Shown here: positions 17,562 to 25,700 of the stretch, one piece after another
Layout: each line of letters starts with the position of its first letter
How positions within the stretch are numbered: the stretch's first letter is position 1
Source of the DNA: Streptomyces diastatochromogenes
GTDB taxonomy: Bacteria; Actinomycetota; Actinomycetes; Streptomycetales; Streptomycetaceae
Direction of reading: 5' to 3'
DNA: 38,673 nucleotides
NCBI GenBank assembly: GCA_001418405.1
Contig: LIQL01000131.1
Coordinates: 1 to 38,673 of the forward strand
The notes under the pieces: generated by a model
What the model was told of the DNA's origin: nothing
Databases searched by the model: none
What the model saw: the letters and a program-made list of their open reading frames with translations, nothing else
Position numbers and translations under genes: made by a program

Positions 17562-18035
17562 GTGAAGCGTAAAGCGGGAATGATGGTCGCCGGGCTGGCT
17601 GCGACAGGGTTGGCGATCCTCGGTACAACGCCGGCATCTGCTGAGCCTGTCCGGGGGTTCAATATCAAGAATGTCGAGACTGGGAAATGTCTCGTGTTCA
17701 ACGGGGTTGGGCACCCTGTGACCGCTGCGGCTTGTAACATCAACGTTCCGCAGCAGCGGTGGGCAAATTACAACAACGGGGTAATTTCTGCGGCCGGTAG
17801 CGCGTCGATGGGCCCCTACCTGCTGGCTAAGAAGGGAGGCGGCGGAGACGTCTACGTTAACGTCTCGGGCTTCCCTGGATGGTCTGATGCGTGGTCGGTG
17901 AGCTCCTTCCACGACAGGGAGAAGGCCATGTACGGAAACATCACTGCCGGGTGCTACCTGAAGATGTCGGGGGGCGGCGTGGTCTGCACTCCAGGCCGCA
18001 ACAGCCAGAGTTGGTGGATGGCCGTCTACGGCTAG
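17562..18035 (+). CDS. Small secreted ricin-B/beta-trefoil-like protein
   Basis: 157 residues, about 130 after processing. Seen: Sec signal (VKRKAGMMVAGLAATGLA...) with an Ala-x-Ala site after ASA near residue 27; then one trefoil-sized domain with NVETGKCLVFN, AAACNINVPQQRW (a Q-x-W motif) and a terminal SQSWWMAVYG. Four cysteines (GKC, AAC, AGC, VVC) could form two disulfides. Known: ricin-B domains bind carbohydrate; here only two of the usual three repeats are convincing, so lectin function is inferred. GTG 17562 is chosen because GAGGGGGA lies 4-5 nt upstream; the upstream GTG at 17529 has no good site. Base composition (about 60% G+C in 17701-17820) and many A/T-ending codons differ from all neighbours, suggesting horizontal acquisition. 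Confidence 0.75.
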   Translation: MKRKAGMMVAGLAATGLAILGTTPASAEPVRGFNIKNVETGKCLVFNGVGHPVTAAACNINVPQQRWANYNNGVISAAGSASMGPYLLAKKGGGGDVYVNVSGFPGWSDAWSVSSFHDREKAMYGNITAGCYLKMSGGGVVCTPGRNSQSWWMAVYG

Positions 18036-18061
18036 TCGGCATCCGTTCGCGATGCGATGAA

Positions 18062-19261
18062 CCGGGGCCCACCTTCGTGTGCGGTTTCTAGGGATCGTTG
18101 CGACGCGTGGTCGTGTTGATCAGGCCGCGAGTAGTTTATGCAGGCGCTCGGCTGGGGTTTTCCAGCCGAGCGTTTTGCGTGGGCGGCGATTGAGTTGGTC
18201 TGCGACGGCGACGAGGTGCTCGGGGGTGTCGACGGACAGGTCGGTGCCCTGGTCCCAGGTCAGTGATCGCTACAGCTGGGCAGGCAGGGTCTGGCCGGTC
18301 GTGGTCAGGGCTCCCGGTACGGCTTCGGCGCCATGGTCGTCCGGCAGGTGCAGGAGCACCACGTAGCGGGTGGCGCGTTCGACCAGGGTTCCGATCGCGG
18401 ACCCGCCGTCCTTGCCGATGATCAGGTCGCCCTCCCAGCGGCCGGGCAGGGCTCGGCCCTCTGTCGCGGCGTGCCGTTCGCTGATCACCACCAACGGCGT
18501 GGTGAAGCGGGGCTGACGGCAGTTGGCCTGCCGCTGGGGTCTGCGCCGGGCCCGGCCGCTGCGCAGGGCGCCGGCAGTTCTTGCCGCAGCTGGCCCCGGC
18601 CCTGGACCTAGAGCGCCCGATAGACGGTCTCGCGGACCCACGTGCATCTCCGGCCGGTCGGGGAAGCGTCCGTGGAGCGTGGCAGATCCGCTCCGGGCTC
18701 CACTTCTCGTCCAGCATTGCCTGGACGGCATCCCGCAGCTCGGGGTGGGGCAGGACCTTGCGGGGCTTGGGCCGGGGCCGACGGGCATCCGCTCGGGCCT
18801 GGGCCGGGCGCGGGCGGTAGGCCCCGCTTCCGGGGTGGCGGTTGCGCCGGATCTCACCGCTGACCGTGGACGGGCTGGGGCCCAGCTCCGTGGCGATCGC
18901 CTGCACAGTGGCCTTCTCCAGCAGCTGGTCGGCGATGTGGATCCGCTCGTCCTCGCACAGGTACCGGGACGGCCCGGAAGCCGGTACCACCACCACATGG
19001 TTCGGTGTTACCGGCTTCCGGTTCCGTTCCCCAAAACGGCCGTTGCGCCACTTGTCGCCCGTCCGGCGATCGACGCCGCCGATCCGGCACGCTTCCATCG
19101 CTGTAACCCTGCTGCAGGAGCCGGGAGTATGCCTCCCGCTCCCGTGACAGCTTGTTACTCCCCTGCGGAGCCCGGTCCGCTCGGATCTCGAAGTCCATCG
19201 CACCCCTTGATCCGAGGTGTTGCGACGACCACTAGAACCCAAGGTGGAAGGTGGGCCCCGG
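18062..19261 (-). mobile_element. Degenerate IS30-family insertion sequence
   Basis: About 1.2 kb bounded by terminal inverted repeats: CCGGGGCCCACCTTC at 18062-18076 matches 19247-19261 perfectly in inverted orientation, and after six unmatched positions another 22-bp stretch matches at about 18 positions. It carries an IS30-type transposase pseudogene on the minus strand. No clear target duplication was seen. It lies between the ricin-like gene and the bldKE end of the second importer. Confidence 0.85.
18120..19198 (-). pseudogene. IS30-family transposase, multiply broken
   Basis: Fragments in several frames reconstruct a Streptomyces IS30 transposase. N-terminus MDFEIRADRAPQGSNKL from ATG 19198; shifted frame with VDRRTGDKWRNGRFG and the HTH region YLCEDERIHIADQLL...AIATELGPSPSTVS; then EKWSPERICHA; then a further frame with ALPGRWEGDLIIGKDGG (first catalytic Asp region); an in-frame TAG at 18272-18270; RSLTWDQG (second Asp); and the C-terminal RPRKTLGWKTPAERLHKLLAA. 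There are at least three frame changes. WDQG is joined directly to TDLSVDTPEH near 18240-18256, whereas intact relatives have roughly 45 more residues there including the catalytic Glu segment (NENTNG). It cannot encode an active enzyme. Confidence 0.88.
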
Positions 19262-19383
19262 CGCCTTGTGGCCGTGCTCTTGCGACGTCCCGCATGCGAC
19301 GTGCTTGATGCTGGATGTGCCCGTCCGCGTCGTCCGTCTTCGTCGACGGGTTGTCACATTGACGAGGAGTGCCCCGTAGGACA

Positions 19384-19420
19384 GCCCGCTGAACTGCGGT
19401 ACGCGTGCGGTTCAGCGGGC
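19384..19420 (-). terminator. Terminator of the bldK-like operon
   Basis: GCCCGCTGAAC and GTTCAGCGGGC pair perfectly, with a further U-G and GC/GC continuing to a 9-nt loop, giving a stem of about 14 bp. It lies 11 bp beyond the stop of the last ATPase gene. Confidence 0.85.
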
Positions 19421-19430
19421 CCGATCCACA

Positions 19431-20579
19431 TCAGCTCTCCGTCTGCCCTGCTCCGCTGTCCTTGTCGCCTACCGTCTCCTCGATCGCGGCCAGCGCCGGG
19501 TCCAGGACGATGTCCTCGCCGCGGGCCGCGGTCGTCGGCTCCTCCGGGAAGTGACAGGCGGTCAGGTGTCCGGCCGCATTGCCGCCGATCTGGACCAGCG
19601 GCGGCTCCTCGGTCGCGCACTTCTCCTGAGCCTTCCAGCACCGAGTGCGGAAGCGGCAGCCGGACGGTGGGTTGACGGGGGAGGGGACGTCACCGGCGAG
19701 CCGGATCCGCTGGCGCTCCTCATCGCCCTCCTCCGCCAGTTTCGGCTCGGGCACGGCCGACAGCAGGGCGTGGGTGTACGGGTGGCGCGGCCGGTTGTAG
19801 ATCTCGTCGCGGGTGCCCACCTCGACGATCTTGCCGAGGTACATCACCGCGACCCGCTCGCTGAAGTGCCTCACGACGGCCAAGTCGTGGGCGATGAACA
19901 CGAACGCGATGCCCAGCTCACGCTGGAGGTCCTGGAGCAGGTTGACCACCTGCGCCTGGATGGAGACGTCGAGTGCGGAGACCGGCTCGTCGGCGACGAT
20001 CAGCTTGGGTTCCAAGGCGAGGGCGCGGGCCACCCCGATGCGCTGTCGCTGGCCGCCGGAGAACTCGTGCGGGAAGCGGTTGTAGTGCTCGGGGTTGAGG
20101 CCGACGGTTTCGAGCAGCTCGCGGATGCGCTTCTCGCGGCCGCCCGCTGGGTTGATGCCGTTGATCTCCATCGGGCCGCCGATGATGGTGCCGACCGTCT
20201 GCCGCGGGTTCAGCGAGGCGTACGGGTCCTGGAAGATCATCTGGATCTCGGACCGGATCGGCGCCAGCTCCTTGCGACCGGCGTGGGTGATGTCCCGCCC
20301 CGCGTAGGTGATCTTGCCGCCGGTGGGCTCCATCAGCCGGGTCAGCAGCCGGCCCGTGGTCGACTTGCCGCAACCGGACTCGCCGACCAGACCGAAGCTC
20401 TCGCCGGCGTGGACGGTCAGGTCCACGCCGTCGACCGCCTGGACGGCCCCGACCTTCCGCTTGAACGGGAAGCCGCCGTAGATCGGGAAGTGCTTGGTCA
20501 GTCCCTCGGCGGTGAGCAGGGGCTCGCCCTGGTCGGGCGCGGCGGCTCGGGGCGCGGGCACGGTGTCGTTCTTGGCCAT
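19431..20579 (-). CDS. bldKE: Peptide importer ATPase, DppF type (BldKE-like)
   Basis: 382 residues. Second ATPase of the importer. Seen: [20 protein letters not shown], Walker [11 protein letters not shown]-loop [28 protein letters not shown], Walker [23 protein letters not shown], the [14 protein letters not shown] cysteine motif, and an acidic C-terminal tail of about 45 residues not present in the 344-residue paralogue at 16153. ATG 20579 with GGGAG 8 nt upstream; 12 bp after the preceding gene. Last gene of the operon, with a strong terminator following. The symbol is assigned from operon order (permease, binding protein, permease, ATPase, ATPase), which equals bldKABCDE. Confidence 0.85.
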   Translation of the reverse strand: MAKNDTVPAPRAAAPDQGEPLLTAEGLTKHFPIYGGFPFKRKVGAVQAVDGVDLTVHAGESFGLVGESGCGKSTTGRLLTRLMEPTGGKITYAGRDITHAGRKELAPIRSEIQMIFQDPYASLNPRQTVGTIIGGPMEINGINPAGGREKRIRELLETVGLNPEHYNRFPHEFSGGQRQRIGVARALALEPKLIVADEPVSALDVSIQAQVVNLLQDLQRELGIAFVFIAHDLAVVRHFSERVAVMYLGKIVEVGTRDEIYNRPRHPYTHALLSAVPEPKLAEEGDEERQRIRLAGDVPSPVNPPSGCRFRTRCWKAQEKCATEEPPLVQIGGNAAGHLTACHFPEEPTTAARGEDIVLDPALAAIEETVGDKDSGAGQTES

Positions 20580-20591
20580 GGTGGTAGCTCC

Positions 20592-21659
20592 CTAGCCCAG
20601 CCGGGGCTTGATCTGCTCGGTGAAGAAGGTCTGCTTCTGCTCGGCGCTCAGGTGACAGGCGGCGGCCCGACCCGGTGCCAGCGGCGGGCGCTCGCCGGTG
20701 CAGCGGTCGCCGTCGACCTCCGCGGTGAACGCGCAGCGGGGGTTGAAGGCGCAGCCCGACGGCGGGTTGAGCAGGCTCGGCGGGGATCCCGGGATCGGGT
20801 GCAGTTCCTCGTTGACGTCCGAGGAGAGCCGCGGCATGGAGCTGAGCAGGCCCCAGGTGTAGGGGTGGCGGGGCTCCCTGAGGATCTCCTTGACTGCGCC
20901 TCGCTCGATCGCCCGACCGGCGTACATCACCAGCACGTCGTCGGCGGTGTCGGCGACCACGCCGAGGTCGTGGGTGATCAGGATGATCGCGGAGCCGAAC
21001 TCCTGCTGGAGGTCCTTGAGGAGGTCCAGGATCTGCGCCTGGACGGTGACGTCCAGGGCGGTGGTCGGCTCGTCGGCGATCAGCAGCTGCGGGTTGCAGA
21101 CCAGCGCCATGGCGATCATCGCGCGCTGCCGCATGCCGCCGGAGAACTGGTGCGGGTAGTCGTCCACCCGCAGGCTGGGCTGGGGGATGCCGACCTTGGT
21201 CAGCATCTCGATGGCCCGCTGCCGGCCCTCGCGCTTGTTGGCGCCGGTGTGCTTCATGAACGGCTCGGCGATCTGCCGGCCGACGGTGTAGTACGGCGAC
21301 AGGGCGGTCAGCGCGTCCTGGAAGATCATCGCCATCTTGTTGCCCCGGAGCTTCTCCAGGGTCTTCTCCTTGGCGCCGGTCAGCTCCTGGCCGTCCAGGT
21401 GGATCTCACCGGTGATCTCCGTGGCCTTGGGGTTGTGCAGCCCCAGCACGGCGAGGTTGGTGACGGACTTGCCGGAGCCCGACTCGCCGACGATGCCCAG
21501 GGTCTTGCCGCGCTCCAGGTCGAAGGAGAGGCCGTCGACCGCCTTGACGATGCCGTCCTCGGTGGAGAAGCGGACATGCAGGTCGCGGACAGAGAGGAAG
21601 GAATCGCCACCGGGTCCGTTCGGGACCGGCTTCTCCGCGGTCTTGGTGGGTGTGGTCAC
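20592..21659 (-). CDS. bldKD: Peptide importer ATPase, DppD type (BldKD-like)
   Basis: 355 residues. Seen: Walker [37 protein letters not shown], Walker [28 protein letters not shown], and [13 protein letters not shown] with the GCAFNPRC cysteine motif at the C-terminus. GTG 21659 ([10 protein letters not shown]) is chosen because TAGGAGAG lies 7 nt upstream, merging with the stop of the preceding permease gene. Known: in S. coelicolor, BldK imports an extracellular signal required for aerial hyphae formation. The frame extends further upstream but only through bldKC in the wrong frame. Confidence 0.85.
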   Translation of the reverse strand: MTTPTKTAEKPVPNGPGGDSFLSVRDLHVRFSTEDGIVKAVDGLSFDLERGKTLGIVGESGSGKSVTNLAVLGLHNPKATEITGEIHLDGQELTGAKEKTLEKLRGNKMAMIFQDALTALSPYYTVGRQIAEPFMKHTGANKREGRQRAIEMLTKVGIPQPSLRVDDYPHQFSGGMRQRAMIAMALVCNPQLLIADEPTTALDVTVQAQILDLLKDLQQEFGSAIILITHDLGVVADTADDVLVMYAGRAIERGAVKEILREPRHPYTWGLLSSMPRLSSDVNEELHPIPGSPPSLLNPPSGCAFNPRCAFTAEVDGDRCTGERPPLAPGRAAACHLSAEQKQTFFTEQIKPRLG

Positions 21660-21670
21660 GTCAGGCTCTC

Positions 21671-22642
21671 CTAGGACAGGCGCACGCGCGGGTCGATGAA
21701 CGCGTACGCCGCATCCACGATGATGTTGAACACCAGGATCAGGGCGGCGCTGAAGATCATCACGCCCATCACCATGGGCAGGTCCAGGGTGATGACGGAG
21801 TCGACCGCCAGCCGGCCGAGTCCTGCCAGCTGGAAGGTGAACTCCGTGATCATCGCGCCGCCGAACAGTGACCCCAGGTCCACGCCGAGGATGGTGACGA
21901 TCGGGATCAGCGAACCGCGCCAGGCGTACCGCAGGAAGACGTAACGTGCTGGCATGCCCTTGGCCTTGGCGGTTCGGACGTGCTCCTCCTGAAGCTGCTC
22001 GATCATCGTCGAGCGCGCCATACGGGTGTACTGCGCGGTGAAGATCGTCGCCATCACCAGCCACGGGATCAGCAGACCCATGAACCATCCGACCGGATCG
22101 CTGGTGAGGTTCACGTACTGCGGAGCGGCCATGATGCCGCTGTAGACGAAGATGCCCAGCACGACGGGGCCGAGGATGTAGATCTGCACCGAGCTGAGGA
22201 TCATCGACACCCCGGTGACCGCCTTGTCCAGCAGCGTGCCGCGCTTCCAGGCCGCGAGCAGGCCGGCGCCCAGGCCGATCACCAGGAAGGCCACGGCACC
22301 GCCGACAGCCAGCGACGCGGTGAGCGGCAGCCGGTCCATCATCGTGGACCAGACGTCCTGCTTGGTGGCGAAGGAGTAGCCGAAGCAAGGAGCGCTGCAG
22401 TGGCCGAGCGTGAAGTCGCGGCCGGCGAAGATGCCGACGAGGAAGTGCCAGTACTGGACCGGTACGGGCTGATCCAGCCCCAGGTTCTTGTGGATCAACG
22501 CAACGTTGTCGGCCGTGCAGTTCTTGCCGCAGGCCATCAGCGCGGGATCGCCCACGGAGAAGAAGACGAAGAACGTGAAGGCGCTTAGCAGAACGAGGAT
22601 GACGACCGCGCCGATCGCCCGGCGAAGGAGGAAGGGAAACAT
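21671..22642 (-). CDS. bldKC: Peptide importer permease, DppB type (BldKC-like)
   Basis: 323 residues with about six membrane segments, beginning MFPFLLRRAIGAVVILV. The EAA loop (EEHVRTAKAKGMPARYVFL) is visible near residues 220-240, and the ending AYAFIDPRVRLS is typical. Unusual: the first extracytoplasmic loop has two close cysteine pairs, ACGKNC and GHCSAPC, absent from the paralogous permease at 13245; they could form disulfides or bind metal. The gene starts 119 bp after the binding-protein gene, across a hairpin, with only a weak ribosome-binding site (GAGAG). Confidence 0.85.
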   Translation of the reverse strand: MFPFLLRRAIGAVVILVLLSAFTFFVFFSVGDPALMACGKNCTADNVALIHKNLGLDQPVPVQYWHFLVGIFAGRDFTLGHCSAPCFGYSFATKQDVWSTMMDRLPLTASLAVGGAVAFLVIGLGAGLLAAWKRGTLLDKAVTGVSMILSSVQIYILGPVVLGIFVYSGIMAAPQYVNLTSDPVGWFMGLLIPWLVMATIFTAQYTRMARSTMIEQLQEEHVRTAKAKGMPARYVFLRYAWRGSLIPIVTILGVDLGSLFGGAMITEFTFQLAGLGRLAVDSVITLDLPMVMGVMIFSAALILVFNIIVDAAYAFIDPRVRLS

Positions 22643-22703
22643 GACAGTTCGCTGCTCTCAGGACGGCGGCTGCAGTGGGGTGAGGGGTGGCGGGAAGAAG
22701 GCC

Positions 22704-22739
22704 CCGGAGTGCGCGCCCCGCCTTGCGCACGCACTCCGG
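22704..22739 (-). terminator. Hairpin between the binding-protein gene and the downstream permease gene
   Basis: CCGGAGTGCG pairs with CGCACTCCGG (10 bp, 16-nt loop) in the 119-bp gap between bldKB-like and bldKC-like genes. It could partially terminate or protect the mRNA 3' end so that the binding protein exceeds the membrane subunits, a common arrangement in importer operons. Confidence 0.6.
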
Positions 22740-22761
22740 AATGCCTTCGGCTGTGTACTGC

Positions 22762-24561
22762 TTACTTCTTGATGAACAGCGTGTTCACGTCGAGGTAGTT
22801 GGTGTCCGTGTTGTAGCGGATGCCGCCGATCTTCGAACCGTACAGCTGGAGCGACTTGACGAAGAAGACCGGAGCGGCCGGGTTGACCTTCTCCACGATG
22901 TAGTGGTGGAGCTTCTGCCACTCCGCGGTCTGCTTCTGCACGTCCGAGATCTGCCGGATACGGTCGATCTCCTGGCTGATCTTCGGGTCACGGACGTGCG
23001 AGTAGTTGGAGGCGCCGTCCGCGATGATGCGGCCGTCGTACGACGGCGGGATCACCGTGGAGGCGTCCGGCCAGTCCTGGCCCCACCCGGTCAGGTAGAC
23101 GTCGAAGCCGTTGTCGACCTTGCCCATCTGCTGGTACCAGGAGGAGGAGTCGACCTCCTTCTTCTGCACGTCGAAGCCGGCCTTGGTCAGGCCGTCGGCG
23201 ATGGCGACCGACTCCTTCTGCCGGATCTCGGTGTTGGCGTAGGCGTAGACGAGCTTCATGCCCACCTTGCCGGCTTCCTTCAGGAGCTGCTTGGCCTTCT
23301 CCGGGTCACCGTTGGGCTTCTTCAGCTTGCCGTAGGGGTCGTAGCCCTTCTCGTAGCCTGCGACGGTCGGGGAGAGCAGACCGCCGGCGACCTCACCGCC
23401 GTAGCTGCCGCCCTCGATCCGGACGACCTGCTGGCTCGGCATCGCGTAGGTGATCGCGTCACGGATCCGCTTGTCCTTGATGCGGTCCATGTTCATGTTC
23501 AGCTGCCAGACGTAGGGCTGGTAGCCCTGCACCAGGCGCTTGCTGGCGCTGGCGTCGCTCAGCACCTGCTTGGTCAGCGTCGGCTCCACGGCGTTGGTGA
23601 AACTGATGGCGGTCTTGTCGGCGCCCTTGTCAGCCATCAACCGCTTGGTGGAGTCGGAGAACTGGTGGTTGAAGGAGATGTTGTAGCCGTCGACGTACTG
23701 GTGACGCGCCGGGTCGCTCTTGGCGTCCCAGTTGGGGTTCTTCACCAGTGCCATGGACTTGCCGGACTTGAACGACGCGATCTTGTACGGACCGCTGCTG
23801 ACCGGCGCGATGTCGTAGCTGTCCTTGGTGTCCTTGGGGCTGTCCGGGACGACGCTGTAACCCGCCATCGCCAAGGCGTAGGGCAGCTGTGTCTGCGGCG
23901 CCTTGAAGTGGAAGACGATGGTCTTGTCGTCCGGCGTGTCCAGGACGGACTTGGGCAGGTGGTCGCCCTTGTACGGACCGTCCGGCAGCGCCTTGCGGTA
24001 GGTGGTGCCGTCGCCCGAGAGCCACTGCTGGATGTAGGTCGGACCCTCGGTTATGAACGGCGAGTACATCCGCTCGATGGAGTGCCGGATGTCCTTCGAG
24101 GTGATCGGCTTGCCGTCCTCGAACTTGATCCCGTCCTTGAGCGTGTACGTCCAGGTCTTGCCGCCGTCGGACATCTTGCCCGCGTCGGTGGCGAGGTCAC
24201 CGACGAGCGTCTTGTTGCCCTTGTCGTCCTGGGTGTACGTGGTCAGGCCACGGAAGATCAACTTGGCCAGGTCGCCCACGTCGCTGACGTACATCTGGGC
24301 CGGGTCCAGGTGGTTGTAGCTGTCCCGCTGGTAGACGGTGATGGTGCCACCGCTCTGCGCGCCTGCGACCGCGGCCGCGGGGCCGTTGGACTGCGCCGCG
24401 GTGCCGAGCGGCACCACCTTGGATTGGGTGGCCGCGTCCTTGTCGGTCGTGGAGCTGTCCTTGCCCGCGCGACTGCCGCTGCTGCAACCGGTGAGCGCGA
24501 GCGAACCGGCCGCCAGGGCCACGATCACCGCGCGGGTTCTACGCGTGGAGAGTGTCTTCAT
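22762..24561 (-). CDS. bldKB: Peptide importer solute-binding lipoprotein (BldKB-like)
   Basis: 599 residues. Seen: N-terminal MKTLSTRRTRAVIV and lipobox LTGC (C26); a Ser/Thr/Asp/Lys linker; then SBP_bac_5 features GGTITVYQRDSYNHLDPA, LIFRGLTTYTQDDKGNK, IKFEDGKPITSKDIRHS, SSGPYKIASF, RIRDAITYAMPSQQV and FDVYLTGWGQDWPDAST. It contains many Lys residues and ends LFIKK. Known: BldKB is the receptor lipoprotein of the BldK importer, about 600 residues. It lies between the two permease genes, the bldK order. Hairpins on both sides (24609-24653 and 22704-22739) suggest separate control of its level. No strong ribosome-binding site is visible upstream of ATG 24561. Confidence 0.87.
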   Translation of the reverse strand: MKTLSTRRTRAVIVALAAGSLALTGCSSGSRAGKDSSTTDKDAATQSKVVPLGTAAQSNGPAAAVAGAQSGGTITVYQRDSYNHLDPAQMYVSDVGDLAKLIFRGLTTYTQDDKGNKTLVGDLATDAGKMSDGGKTWTYTLKDGIKFEDGKPITSKDIRHSIERMYSPFITEGPTYIQQWLSGDGTTYRKALPDGPYKGDHLPKSVLDTPDDKTIVFHFKAPQTQLPYALAMAGYSVVPDSPKDTKDSYDIAPVSSGPYKIASFKSGKSMALVKNPNWDAKSDPARHQYVDGYNISFNHQFSDSTKRLMADKGADKTAISFTNAVEPTLTKQVLSDASASKRLVQGYQPYVWQLNMNMDRIKDKRIRDAITYAMPSQQVVRIEGGSYGGEVAGGLLSPTVAGYEKGYDPYGKLKKPNGDPEKAKQLLKEAGKVGMKLVYAYANTEIRQKESVAIADGLTKAGFDVQKKEVDSSSWYQQMGKVDNGFDVYLTGWGQDWPDASTVIPPSYDGRIIADGASNYSHVRDPKISQEIDRIRQISDVQKQTAEWQKLHHYIVEKVNPAAPVFFVKSLQLYGSKIGGIRYNTDTNYLDVNTLFIKK

Positions 24562-24608
24562 GAGGATCCAAGCACCTGCCTGTCAGTCGTTGTCCCGATG
24601 TGCTGTCT

Positions 24609-24653
24609 GACGCATCCGGTGCGTCACCGGCGCGGGGGTGACAGCTGCCCCCG
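24609..24653 (-). terminator. Two tandem hairpins between bldKA-like and bldKB-like genes
   Basis: On the minus strand the first is CGGGGG...CCCCCG (24633-24653) and the second GACGCA-5 nt-TGCGTC (24609-24625), 13 bp after the permease stop. They may attenuate transcription into the binding-protein gene, or end a bldKA-only transcript with bldKB having its own promoter. Confidence 0.5.
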
Positions 24654-24665
24654 TCAAGAGGGCGA

Positions 24666-25700
24666 TCAGCGCCCGGACTTGGGGTCGAAGGCGTCCCGCA
24701 CCGAGTCCCCGAGCAGGTTGAAGCAGAGCACGAAGATCACCATCGCGGCGCCAGGGAAGAGGAGGAAGGTCGGGTCGTTCTCGTAGATCTGGCCGGCCGT
24801 CTTGAACAGCCGGCCCCAGTCGGGGGTCGGGTCCACGATGCCGACGCCCATGAAGGACAGGCCGGCCTCAGCCGTCACGAACAGCGGAAGCATGTAGGTG
24901 CTTTGCACGAGGATCGGGGTCACCACGTTGGGCAGCAGCTCCTTGGTGATGATCCGCCAGGGGGAGGCGCCGGTGATCCTCGCGGCCTCGACGAAGTCCC
25001 GCTCCCGCAGGGACATCACTTGTCCGCGCAGCAGACGGGCCAGGCCCATCCAGCCCAGCGCCCACTGCACGAGGATCAGTGCGATCACGCGGATGTAGGT
25101 AGGGGTCTCGTCGCCCGGCGCCACGAAGACCGCGATCACCGCGGGCATGAACGCCACGAACGTCAGCTGGCTGGGGAAGGCGAGGAGGAAGTCGATCAGA
25201 CGGCCGACCCAGTAGTCGGTCTTGCCGCCCAGGTAGCCCGCCGTGATGCCGATGATGGTGCCGGTGATCACCACCAGGATGGTGACCACGAGTGAGATGC
25301 CCAGCGAGGTACGCATTCCGTACAGCAGGTTGGTGAACAGATCGCGGCCGAGGCCCGGCTCGATGCCGAACCAGAAGTCGCCGGAAATACCGCCGTTGGG
25401 CGCTGCGGGGTAGCTGAACTCGTCCAGCAGGCTGGGGTCGTCGCTCCCATACAGCGTGTACGGATTCTTGCCGTAGATCGCGGCGATCACCGGGGCCAGG
25501 GCCGCGATGACGAAGAAGGCGAGCACGACGATCCCGCAGATCATGCCGGTGCGGTCGCGCTTGAAGCGCGCCCACATCAACTGCCCGGGGGAACGGCCGA
25601 CGAGCTCACCGCCCTTGCCCTTCTTCTCCTTCTTCAGACCCTTGGACGCAAGCCCCGGGGTATCGGACTTGTCTGTCGCGGTCTGGGATGGACTAGTCAT
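24666..25700 (-). CDS. bldKA: Peptide importer permease, DppC type (BldKA-like)
   Basis: 344 residues. A Lys-rich cytoplasmic head of about 45 residues (KGLKKEKKGKGGELVGRSPGQ) precedes about six membrane segments. The extracytoplasmic loop carries a DFWFGIEPGLGRDLFTNLLYG motif, and the EAA loop reads DFVEAARITGASPWRII. The ending GDSVRDAFDPKSGR is standard. First gene of the operon; having a DppC-type permease first, ahead of the binding protein, is the distinctive bldK order. ATG 25700 with a G-run (gcggggg) upstream. It probably imports the extracellular developmental signal peptide together with BldKB-E; function here is inferred from order and family. Confidence 0.85.
   Translation of the reverse strand: MTSPSQTATDKSDTPGLASKGLKKEKKGKGGELVGRSPGQLMWARFKRDRTGMICGIVVLAFFVIAALAPVIAAIYGKNPYTLYGSDDPSLLDEFSYPAAPNGGISGDFWFGIEPGLGRDLFTNLLYGMRTSLGISLVVTILVVITGTIIGITAGYLGGKTDYWVGRLIDFLLAFPSQLTFVAFMPAVIAVFVAPGDETPTYIRVIALILVQWALGWMGLARLLRGQVMSLRERDFVEAARITGASPWRIITKELLPNVVTPILVQSTYMLPLFVTAEAGLSFMGVGIVDPTPDWGRLFKTAGQIYENDPTFLLFPGAAMVIFVLCFNLLGDSVRDAFDPKSGR

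Noticed and set aside
18136..19242. Single intact transposase gene on the minus strand
   Set aside because: IS30 motifs are spread across several frames with a stop and an internal deletion, so it is a pseudogene.
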